A stretch of 6,597 nt of DNA, taken from positions 1-6,597 of the forward strand of contig JAOUQA010000120.1 of the NCBI GenBank assembly GCA_029879605.1, given 5' to 3'. This DNA comes from Gammaproteobacteria bacterium (lineage in GTDB: Bacteria > Pseudomonadota > Gammaproteobacteria > SZUA-229). The notes beneath the pieces were generated by a model. The model saw only the letters and a program-made list of their open reading frames with translations, ran no database searches and was not told where the DNA came from. Positions 1 to 5,247 of this stretch are shown here, in pieces (position 1 is the first letter of the stretch; each line of letters starts with the position of its first letter). A program made the translations under genes and the position numbers.

Positions 1-363
1 ACTGTCACCATCTTTCAGGCGGCGCAGGGGTTTGAACAGCATTAAATGATAACTGCCATGTTCAAGCTTTAGTGTGCCACGAGCAGGGATTACAAGTTTT
101 TTCTGTGGCAGCATACGGGCGATGCCATTTTCTTCCCTGGATAAATGCATTTCAATACGACCAAAGTCTTTACTGCTAATGGCGGTTATTTCAGCTGCTG
201 TAGTTGAGATGTTTTCAATTTCCATAAAACCGGCCATGACTGAAGTAACCGGTGGTGCTTCAGGTATCCAGGCGTTTCTAATGGTTAAATGATCTGCTTG
301 AGTAATAGACGAAACAAGTAACAGAATAAATACTGATATTGCCCGTAGTGCTGGATGATTCAA
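1..363 (-). CDS. Periplasmic copper chaperone, PCu(A)C family (3' end cut by window edge)
   Basis: This is the first 121 residues of a protein that runs off the left edge. Residues 1-23 look like a Sec signal peptide (R7, hydrophobic run 9-20, cleavage probably after TQA at 21-23). The mature part matches the PCu(A)C (DUF461) fold. The full copper-ligand motif H-X10-M-X21-H-X-M is present as H73, M84, H106 and M108. Known members bind Cu(I) in the periplasm and help deliver copper to the CuA site of cytochrome c oxidase, often together with Sco proteins. No Sco or oxidase gene is visible here, so the partner is inferred. The start is TTG at 361-363: an in-frame TAA lies two codons upstream, and a GGAG ribosome-binding site precedes it by 7 bases. 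About 30 C-terminal residues are probably missing. The gene is divergent from prmB. Family assignment is firm; the exact target is not. Confidence 0.9.
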   Translation of the reverse strand, partial: MNHPALRAISVFILLLVSSITQADHLTIRNAWIPEAPPVTSVMAGFMEIENISTTAAEITAISSKDFGRIEMHLSREENGIARMLPQKKLVIPARGTLKLEHGSYHLMLFKPLRRLKDGDS

Positions 364-370
364 GGATTAT

Positions 371-374
371 CTCC
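371..374 (-). promoter_or_regulatory. Ribosome-binding site of the PCu(A)C gene
   Basis: Read on the minus strand this is GGAG, followed by a 7-base spacer and TTG. It supports the unusual TTG start, because no ATG or GTG lies between it and the in-frame stop upstream. Confidence 0.7.
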
Positions 375-389
375 ATTAATGATCAGGTC

Positions 390-418
390 TTGGGATTATA
401 GGCATGCTCGTATATGAT
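390..418 (+). promoter_or_regulatory. Candidate sigma70 promoter for prmB
   Basis: TTGGGA (390-395; 4 of 6 consensus bases) and TATGAT (413-418; 5 of 6) are separated by the optimal 17 bases. Transcription would start near 425, leaving a leader of about 24 bases before the prmB ATG. It is interlocked with the divergent promoter of the PCu(A)C gene. Confidence 0.5.
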
Positions 419-422
419 GCAA
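395..422 (-). promoter_or_regulatory. Candidate sigma70 promoter for the PCu(A)C gene
   Basis: On the minus strand there is a perfect -10 hexamer TATAAT (395-400) and a partial -35 hexamer TTGCAT (417-422), 16 bases apart. Transcription would start near 388, giving a leader of about 25 bases. It overlaps the prmB promoter on the other strand almost completely. This was recognised by eye and is not experimental. Confidence 0.5.
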
Positions 423-434
423 TGGAATAAATCA

Positions 435-440
435 AAGGAA
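435..440 (+). promoter_or_regulatory. Ribosome-binding site of prmB
   Basis: AAGGAA ends 8 bases before the ATG at 449. A second ATG at 444 is only 3 bases from this site and opens just a two-codon reading frame (ATG AAA TGA), so the site favours 449 as the true start. Confidence 0.6.
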
Positions 441-448
441 GTCATGAA

Positions 449-1366
449 ATGAGTACTATCGAACAGCTTGCAGATGAACTTGTCAGTCTGCGTGACTGTG
501 TGCGCTGGGGCGTGAGCCGGTTTCATGAAGCCGAGATTTTTTATGGTCATGGTATGGCGTCTGCACTGGATGAGGCGGTTTACCTGTCATTGTTTGCACT
601 GCACCTGGCTCATGACTTTTCAGATGATTATTTTGACTGCCGATTAACCCGCGATGAGCGAATCAGGGTGTTAAGTTTATTGCAAAGGCGTATCGATCAG
701 CGGAAACCCGCGGCTTACCTGACCCATGAGGCCTGGTTTGCTGGTCTTAAATTTTATGTCGATGAACGTGTGCTGGTGCCCCGTTCTCCTATTGCTGAAT
801 TAATTGAGAATCGCTTTGAGCCCTGGGTGGTACCGGAACAGGTGGAAAGTATTCTTGATCTCTGTACCGGCAGTGCTTGTATTGCAATTGCCTGTGCTTA
901 TGCGTTTGACTGGGCTGATATTGATGCAGTGGATATCTCTTCGGCAGCACTGGATGTGGCAGAACGTAATATTGATGAGCACCAGTTAGATGAACGGGTC
1001 AGCTTGATCGAATCGGACCTGTTTTCAGATGTGCCGCCCAGGCGATATGATATCGTGGTCAGTAATCCTCCTTATGTTGATGCTGAGGATATGGCCGGTT
1101 TGCCTGAAGAATATTTGAGCGAGCCTGGCCTGGGGCTAGCAGCAGGTGATGATGGGCTGGACCTGGTGATCCCGATATTGCAGCAGGCTCGGGAGTTTTT
1201 AACAGACCAGGGTGTGTTGATAGTGGAAGTGGGTAATTCACAGTATGCCCTGCAGCAACGGTTCCCGAGTGTGCCTTTCTACTGGCTGGAATTCGAACGA
1301 GGTGGTGAAGGGGTGTTTCTGTTAACGGCTGAGCAACTGGATGAGTACGGCGAGGCGTTTGAATAG
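449..1366 (+). CDS. prmB: 50S ribosomal protein L3 N5-glutamine methyltransferase PrmB
   Basis: An S-adenosylmethionine-dependent cytoplasmic enzyme that methylates the side-chain amide of a glutamine in ribosomal protein L3, a step in large-subunit assembly. The 305 residues are close to the E. coli length (about 310). The N-terminal helical substrate-recognition part (about 1-115) ends in the FAGLKFYVDERVLVPRSP stretch typical of PrmB and its relative PrmC. The Rossmann methyltransferase domain follows, with motif I DLCTGSACIAI at 137-147, an acidic residue D162 placed to bind the ribose of the cofactor, and the catalytic NPPY at 206-209 that holds the target glutamine. PrmC, which acts on release factors, is the main alternative. 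The long N-terminal part and the nearby aroC (adjacent to prmB in E. coli) favour PrmB. The stop is only 8 bases from the stop of the convergent kinase gene, with no obvious terminator between them. Confidence 0.96.
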   Translation: MSTIEQLADELVSLRDCVRWGVSRFHEAEIFYGHGMASALDEAVYLSLFALHLAHDFSDDYFDCRLTRDERIRVLSLLQRRIDQRKPAAYLTHEAWFAGLKFYVDERVLVPRSPIAELIENRFEPWVVPEQVESILDLCTGSACIAIACAYAFDWADIDAVDISSAALDVAERNIDEHQLDERVSLIESDLFSDVPPRRYDIVVSNPPYVDAEDMAGLPEEYLSEPGLGLAAGDDGLDLVIPILQQAREFLTDQGVLIVEVGNSQYALQQRFPSVPFYWLEFERGGEGVFLLTAEQLDEYGEAFE

Positions 1367-1374
1367 TGGGCTTA

Positions 1375-2469
1375 TTAAACCGGTTTGAGTTTAAGCACCG
1401 GTAGATTGAACCAGACGGTTATACCATTTTGTGGATTTGTGTAAGCATCCATTGAGCCATCGTGGAGTTCGATCAGTTCTTTACAGATTGGCAGTCCGAG
1501 GCCATTGCTATCTTCCCCATCGGTTGGCCTGGTGCTCAATTCAGCATCCCGGCTAAACAGGTTTTCCAGCTCAGTTCTGGATAAGCCGGGCCCGGTATCA
1601 CTAATTTCAGTCTGGATCATATCCCCCGAGGTTTTGACTGAAATGGTTACGATATCGCCGGCAGAACAGAATTTAATGGCATTACCCACACAATTATCCA
1701 GAACCTGTGAAATACGGGTGCGATCTGCTTCGACGAGCAATTTTTCTTCTGAGTATTTGCTAATCAGGCCGATTTTTTTGTGATTGGCTCGTGATCTGTG
1801 TTTTTCCAGGATTTCATTGGCCAGCTGGTTCAGATTGACAGGTGTCCTGGTTAGCTGGATCTGTACCAGTCCTGAAGCCTGCATATCCAGGATGCAGTCA
1901 GCAATGCCCTGGGCATAACTGGCAGATTCGCTGATTGCAGTTAGTTTCTTCATTAATTCATCAGAATCAATTTCATTATTGGTCAGTTTTAATCTCGCCT
2001 TGTTGGCTATGTCTTTAATATCTGACAGGGGCTTACGCATATCATGGCTGGCGGTATTAAGAAATTCGGTATTGAGTAATGATAATTGGGCCAGCGTGAG
2101 CTGTGTTTGCATACGGGCAATTAAGATCGGGAAGTTAATGGGTTTGGTGACATAGTCATTGGCTCCCAGTTCAAGGGCACGAATAATTCGTTGGTCTTCA
2201 TCGATGGCCGTGACCATAATGATTGGTAATTCCACCATAGAATAGGTCTGGCGCAGGGTATGCAGCACCTGTAAGCCCATAATCTCAGGCATCATGACAT
2301 CGAGTAACAACAGGTCTGGTTTCTTCTGTTTAATCATATCCAGTGCCTGCTGGCCATTCTCAGCAAAGCGCAGATGGGTGAAATTCTTCATATTCAGGAA
2401 CTGTTTCATTACGTCCCTGTTAATGGGGTCATCTTCGGCAAGTAGAATATCTGGAGGGTTCAGGAGCAT
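1375..2469 (-). CDS. Receiver domain-histidine kinase fusion protein, soluble, orphan
   Basis: A 364-residue protein with the receiver domain at the N-terminus. Receiver (about 5-125): acidic pocket E12-D13-D14, phospho-acceptor D57 in LLLLDVMMP, T87 and K109, so all switch residues are intact. A dimerisation/phospho-acceptor helix pair (about 133-200) carries H142 in ASHDMRKPL. The ATP-binding domain (about 210-358) has the N-box with N263, the G1 box DTGPG at 291-295 and the G2 box GLGL at 323-326. It has no membrane segment, signal peptide, PAS or GAF domain, so it should be cytoplasmic and driven by phosphorylation of its own receiver by another kinase or by internal transfer. No partner regulator is encoded in the window, so target and stimulus are unknown. 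It is divergent from aroC and convergent with prmB. The ATG start gives a complete receiver domain but has no clear Shine-Dalgarno site. The domain call is firm; the role is not. Confidence 0.93.
   Translation of the reverse strand: MLLNPPDILLAEDDPINRDVMKQFLNMKNFTHLRFAENGQQALDMIKQKKPDLLLLDVMMPEIMGLQVLHTLRQTYSMVELPIIMVTAIDEDQRIIRALELGANDYVTKPINFPILIARMQTQLTLAQLSLLNTEFLNTASHDMRKPLSDIKDIANKARLKLTNNEIDSDELMKKLTAISESASYAQGIADCILDMQASGLVQIQLTRTPVNLNQLANEILEKHRSRANHKKIGLISKYSEEKLLVEADRTRISQVLDNCVGNAIKFCSAGDIVTISVKTSGDMIQTEISDTGPGLSRTELENLFSRDAELSTRPTDGEDSNGLGLPICKELIELHDGSMDAYTNPQNGITVWFNLPVLKLKPV
1377..1402. repeat. Paired ACCGGT palindromes at the convergent gene ends
   Basis: ACCGGT occurs at 1379-1384, inside the longer perfect palindrome AAACCGGTTT (1377-1386), and again at 1397-1402. 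The two copies can pair as a 6-bp stem with a 12-base loop in transcripts from either strand. It overlaps the last codons of the kinase gene and lies just past the prmB stop. There is no T-tract, so a terminator role is only a possibility. Confidence 0.35.
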
Positions 2470-2503
2470 ACAGGTTGTTAATTTAAACGTTTATTATTTA
2501 ATC

Positions 2504-2509
2504 ACTATA
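2504..2509 (-). promoter_or_regulatory. Possible -10 element of the receiver-kinase gene
   Basis: On the minus strand this reads TATAGT (5 of 6 consensus bases), 34 bases before the ATG at 2469. No good -35 hexamer is visible at the right distance, so this is a weak call. Confidence 0.25.
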
Positions 2510-2562
2510 ATGGTTTAATTCCTAAGATGAAAGTCTGTTTTATTAGAAAATTCAGTAGAAAT

Positions 2563-2608
2563 ACCTGTCTCTGAAGTTTCATTACGTGAATTTATAAAAA
2601 AGACAGGT
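2563..2608. repeat. Inverted repeat enclosing the aroC promoter region
   Basis: ACCTGTCT (2563-2570) and AGACAGGT (2601-2608) are perfect inverse complements separated by 30 bases. A smaller dyad, TTCA-N5-TGAA (2578-2590), lies inside. The arms flank the candidate aroC -10 box, which fits a paired operator half-site or looping site, though no regulator can be named. Confidence 0.5.
2571..2598 (+). promoter_or_regulatory. Candidate aroC promoter
   Basis: TATAAA at 2593-2598 resembles a -10 hexamer (5 of 6). CTGAAG at 2571-2576 is a weak -35 (3 of 6), 16 bases away. It would give a leader of about 40 bases. The arms of an 8-bp inverted repeat enclose it. Confidence 0.35.
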
Positions 2609-2612
2609 TAAG

Positions 2613-2625
2613 ATTCAGCATGAAT
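2613..2625. repeat. Short palindrome ATTCA-N3-TGAAT in the aroC leader
   Basis: A perfect 5-bp dyad with a 3-base centre, 20 bases before the aroC start codon. Its half-site resembles the TTCA/TGAA dyad 35 bases upstream (centre to centre). It could be an operator or chance in AT-rich DNA. Confidence 0.3.
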
Positions 2626-2633
2626 GTGAACTC

Positions 2634-2638
2634 GGGGA
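2634..2638 (+). promoter_or_regulatory. Ribosome-binding site of aroC
   Basis: GGGGA ends 6 bases before GTG at 2645. An in-frame TAA at 2639-2641 rules out any start further upstream, so this site fixes GTG as the start. Confidence 0.55.
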
Positions 2639-2644
2639 TAAATT

Positions 2645-3745
2645 GTGTCTGGAAATACCATTGGTAAACTGTTTACTGTCACCACCAGCGGTGAAAGCCA
2701 TGGACCTGCTTTACTGGCTATTGTCGATGGTTGCCCTCCGGGGCTGGAAATTTCTGAGGCGGATTTACAGCATGATTTAGATCGCCGTCGTCCTGGTACA
2801 TCACGTCACACAACTCAGCGCCGGGAGCCGGACCAGGTAAAAATCCTCTCAGGTGTATTTGAAGGCCGGACCACGGGTACACCCATTGGGTTAATGATTG
2901 AGAATGTTGATCAGCGTTCAAAAGATTACGGCAATATAGCCAGTACATTTCGTCCGGGGCATGCCGATTATACTTATAACCAGAAATACGGTTTTCGTGA
3001 TTACCGGGGTGGTGGACGCTCATCTGCCAGGGAAACAGCCATGCGAGTTGCAGCTGGTGCCATTGCTAAAAAATATCTTAAGGAACGCCACGGTATAATT
3101 ATCCGTGGCTACCTGTCTCAGCTGGGGCCAATCAAGGTTGAACAGCATGACTGGGAACAGGTGCATCAAAATCCTTTCTTTTCACCCGATGCTGGTAAAG
3201 TTCAGGAAATGGAAAAATACATGGATGCCTTACGTAAAGAAGGTAATTCAGTGGGTGCGAAAATTACTGTTGTTGCCGAAGGTGTGCCACCGGGTCTGGG
3301 TGAACCGGTTTTTGATCGTATGGATGCCGATATTGCCTATGCCATGATGAGTATCAATGCGGCCAAGGGTGTGGAAGTTGGTGGAGGGTTTTCCTGTGTT
3401 GAAGCAAAAGGCACCGATTTCAGAGATGAAATATCACCCGATGGCTTTTTGAGTAATCATGCCGGTGGCATACTTGGTGGAATTACTTCCGGACAGAATA
3501 TCGTGGTACATACGGCGTTCAAACCGACTTCAAGTTTGCGTTTGCCGGGACAAAGCATTAATCAGCAGGGTGAGTCAGTTGAGGTAGTCACCGAAGGCCG
3601 TCATGATCCCTGTGTTGGTATAAGGGCGACACCCATTTGTGAGGCCATGCTGTCGTTAGTATTAATGGATCATATGCTGCGCTTTACTGCTCAGTGCGGT
3701 GATGTGCAGTGTGATACGCCAGTGATCCCTGCCGGAAAAAATTAA
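2645..3745 (+). CDS. aroC: Chorismate synthase
   Basis: Catalyses the last step of the shikimate pathway, converting 5-enolpyruvylshikimate 3-phosphate to chorismate by loss of phosphate. The enzyme needs reduced FMN and acts in the cytoplasm as a tetramer. The 366 residues match the family (E. coli 361) and the sequence is complete. Hallmarks are GNTIGKLFTVTTSGESHG at 3-20 with the active-site H19, and the FMN/substrate region GHADYTYNQKYG with H106, followed by RDYRGGGRSSARETA. Near the C-terminus are SGQNIVVHTAFKPTSS and ATPICEAMLSLVLMDHML. The start is GTG, because an in-frame TAA sits one codon upstream, and the protein begins SGNTIG as in E. coli (AGNTIG). It has its own leader and probably its own promoter, because the inserted minus-strand kinase gene separates it from prmB. 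A weak terminator-like hairpin follows. Confidence 0.98.
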   Translation: MSGNTIGKLFTVTTSGESHGPALLAIVDGCPPGLEISEADLQHDLDRRRPGTSRHTTQRREPDQVKILSGVFEGRTTGTPIGLMIENVDQRSKDYGNIASTFRPGHADYTYNQKYGFRDYRGGGRSSARETAMRVAAGAIAKKYLKERHGIIIRGYLSQLGPIKVEQHDWEQVHQNPFFSPDAGKVQEMEKYMDALRKEGNSVGAKITVVAEGVPPGLGEPVFDRMDADIAYAMMSINAAKGVEVGGGFSCVEAKGTDFRDEISPDGFLSNHAGGILGGITSGQNIVVHTAFKPTSSLRLPGQSINQQGESVEVVTEGRHDPCVGIRATPICEAMLSLVLMDHMLRFTAQCGDVQCDTPVIPAGKN

Positions 3746-3780
3746 GACAAGCCAGTCAATGAACACGAATGTACGTAAAT

Positions 3781-3804
3781 AATAAACCTGTTTATTTTTC
3801 TTTG
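3781..3804 (+). terminator. Possible weak terminator after aroC
   Basis: AATAAAC (3781-3787) and GTTTATT (3790-3796) form an AT-rich inverted repeat followed by TTTCTTT. Because the 7-bp pairing leaves only a 2-base loop, a 6-bp stem with a 4-base loop is more realistic. Low GC makes it a poor terminator, but position and T-rich tail fit. Confidence 0.4.
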
Positions 3805-3814
3805 TGTTCCCCTG

Positions 3815-3831
3815 TTTCATTCGAGGTGAAA
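3815..3831. repeat. TTTCA-N7-TGAAA dyad between aroC and the transporter gene
   Basis: A 5-bp inverted repeat around a 7-base centre. No T-tract follows, so it is not a terminator. Its arms resemble the TTCA/TGAA dyads upstream of aroC. The rest of the 3746-3936 intergenic stretch shows no convincing promoter. Confidence 0.3.
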
Positions 3832-3936
3832 ATCTGTGAGATAGCAGTTGTTCACTGTCAATGTGTGATTAAAGAATTACCTGTAAAAGTATTTGAATTC
3901 TTTTATGTGTCTTTGCGGAAAAATTTTTAAAGTCAC

Positions 3937-5103
3937 ATGTCAAAATCTATTCCTTACTGGCGTATATCCGGGTTTTATTTATTTTATTTTGCATCACTGG
4001 GTGTCATGGTGCCTTACTGGGGTCTTTATTTACAGTATTTAAATTTTGATGCCAGGGCCATAGGCGAATTAATGGCTATCATTATGGCAACAAAGATAAT
4101 TGCGCCTTATATCTGGGGCTGGATTGCAGATCATACAGGTAAAGGCATTTTAATTATTCGCCTGGCAGCTATTATTTCTTTGTTATGTTTCCTGGGTGTC
4201 TTTGTTCGTTCTGATTTCTGGTGGCTGGCCATAGTCATGGTGTTATTCAGTTTTTTCTGGAATGCAGAATTGCCCCAGTTTGAAGCCAATACCATGAATC
4301 ATCTTGGCGAGGATACGCATAAATACAGCATTATACGTTTATGGGGCTCGATGGGGTTTGTTCTGTCCGTTGTCGGGCTGGGAATATTACTGGAATCTCA
4401 TGAGCTTTCCCTGGTACCCCAGGTTATTGTGTTACTGTTTGCTGGTATTGTTATTAGTAGTTTTATGGTGCCGGAAAAAAATGATCATAAACATGTTTCG
4501 CAACAGGGACATATTTTTCATGTATTAAAACAGCCAGTTGTCATTGCTTTGTTACTGGTTTGTTTCCTGGCTCAATTGAGTCATGGGCCATATTATACTT
4601 TCTATTCTATTTACCTGACTCAACATGATTACGATAGCACTACCCTGGGCTGGTTATGGGCATTAGGTGTTATTGCTGAAATCATTGTTTTTCTTTATAT
4701 GCATCGATTGATGCCACGTTTCGGCGCAAAAAATTTACTTATGGTAGCGTTGTTATGTACGGCTTTAAGGTGGTACCTGATTGGACATTTTGTAGATAAT
4801 TTTATAGTTATCCTGGGTTCGCAGTTATTACATGCCGCCAGTTTTGGATTGTACCACGCAGTATCAATTGAATTATTTCATCGCCTGTTTCAGGGTAAGC
4901 ACCAGGGTAGAGGTCAGGCATTGTATTCCAGTGTCAGTTTTGGTGCTGGTGGTGCATTGGGAAGTTATGTGAGTGGTCAGTACTGGGATCAGCTAAACGC
5001 AGTGAATATATTTAATGCGGCAGCACTGATTGCTTTGCTGGCATTCCTGATAGCCTGGCGATTTATAAAGCTTACCGGGAATCAGGATGGAAATGAAAGC
5101 TGA
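3937..5103 (+). CDS. Major facilitator superfamily transporter (MFS_1-like, HcaT/nucleoside-symporter type)
   Basis: A 388-residue inner-membrane protein with about 12 hydrophobic segments (roughly 11-31, 43-63, 71-90, 93-110, 131-153, 158-177, 200-220, 236-256, 264-283, 287-308, 330-348, 356-376). The N-terminal stretch with YLFYFASLGVMVPYWGLYL and the loop 2-3 motif GWIADHTGKG (61-70) are typical of the branch holding the phenylpropionate permease HcaT and nucleoside:proton symporters. The second half repeats the theme in GPYYTFYSIYL (217-227). The central loop (178-196) is rich in histidine. Substrate cannot be deduced; family members move small organic solutes, probably with protons. The ATG is preceded by an in-frame TAA two codons upstream, but there is no good Shine-Dalgarno site. 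It sits 191 bases after aroC on the same strand and is probably transcribed separately. The gene looks more AT-rich than prmB. Confidence 0.92.
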   Translation: MSKSIPYWRISGFYLFYFASLGVMVPYWGLYLQYLNFDARAIGELMAIIMATKIIAPYIWGWIADHTGKGILIIRLAAIISLLCFLGVFVRSDFWWLAIVMVLFSFFWNAELPQFEANTMNHLGEDTHKYSIIRLWGSMGFVLSVVGLGILLESHELSLVPQVIVLLFAGIVISSFMVPEKNDHKHVSQQGHIFHVLKQPVVIALLLVCFLAQLSHGPYYTFYSIYLTQHDYDSTTLGWLWALGVIAEIIVFLYMHRLMPRFGAKNLLMVALLCTALRWYLIGHFVDNFIVILGSQLLHAASFGLYHAVSIELFHRLFQGKHQGRGQALYSSVSFGAGGALGSYVSGQYWDQLNAVNIFNAAALIALLAFLIAWRFIKLTGNQDGNES

Positions 5104-5106
5104 TTA

Positions 5107-5139
5107 ATTCCAGTAGTTTTAAGGAAAATCTACTGGAAT
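5107..5139. repeat. Strong hairpin after the transporter gene
   Basis: ATTCCAGTAG (5107-5116) and CTACTGGAAT (5130-5139) are perfect 10-bp inverse complements. The loop can extend the stem with TTTT/AAAA (5117-5120 and 5125-5128), leaving one bulged T and the tetraloop AAGG. It begins three bases after the stop codon. No T-tract follows, so it is more likely an mRNA 3'-end stabilising or factor-dependent termination structure than a classic intrinsic terminator. Confidence 0.65.
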
Positions 5140-5165
5140 AAGCTATACATTTATTTGTATTGCTT
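5140..5165. repeat. Second imperfect palindrome, directly abutting the first
   Basis: AAGC-T-ATACA (5140-5149) faces TGTAT-T-GCTT (5156-5165) across a 6-base centre: 9 of 10 positions pair, with a single T/T mismatch. It starts at the base after the preceding hairpin ends. It could be a second RNA hairpin or an operator for the downstream GGDEF gene. Confidence 0.5.
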
Positions 5166-5247
5166 CAATAAAACCAGTCCTGACTAAATCCGGTTATTTC
5201 ATGGATATCAGTCATTAATGAGTTACGTGAGATATTTTAATTAATAT

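Noticed and set aside
74..292. Plus-strand open frame of 72 codons
   Set aside because: Lies antisense to the PCu(A)C gene, whose intact copper motif shows the minus strand is the coding one.
800..1241. Short open frames on both strands inside prmB (800-982, 804-989, 1059-1241)
   Set aside because: They cover the conserved methyltransferase motifs of prmB in other frames and show no recognisable domain.
1505..1783. Plus-strand open frame of 92 codons inside the kinase gene
   Set aside because: Antisense to the ATP-binding domain, with no recognisable protein features.
2294..2518. Plus-strand open frame of 74 codons over the receiver domain
   Set aside because: Antisense to the conserved D57 region; composition explained by the real gene.
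2718..3347. Open frames of 101 codons (minus, 2718-3023) and 80 codons (plus, 3105-3347) in aroC
   Set aside because: Both overlap highly conserved chorismate synthase sequence and look like by-products of it.
3848..3876. Possible transporter promoter beginning TTGTTC
   Set aside because: No acceptable -10 hexamer at 16-18 bases spacing.
4304..4528. Plus-strand open frame of 74 codons inside the transporter gene
   Set aside because: Out-of-frame reading of membrane-helix codons; the full-length transporter frame is intact.
5181..5214. Broken inverted repeat TGACT/AGTCA with inner ATCC/GGAT before the GGDEF gene
   Set aside because: Short arms with an asymmetric internal loop; likely chance in AT-rich DNA and weaker than the two dyads just upstream.
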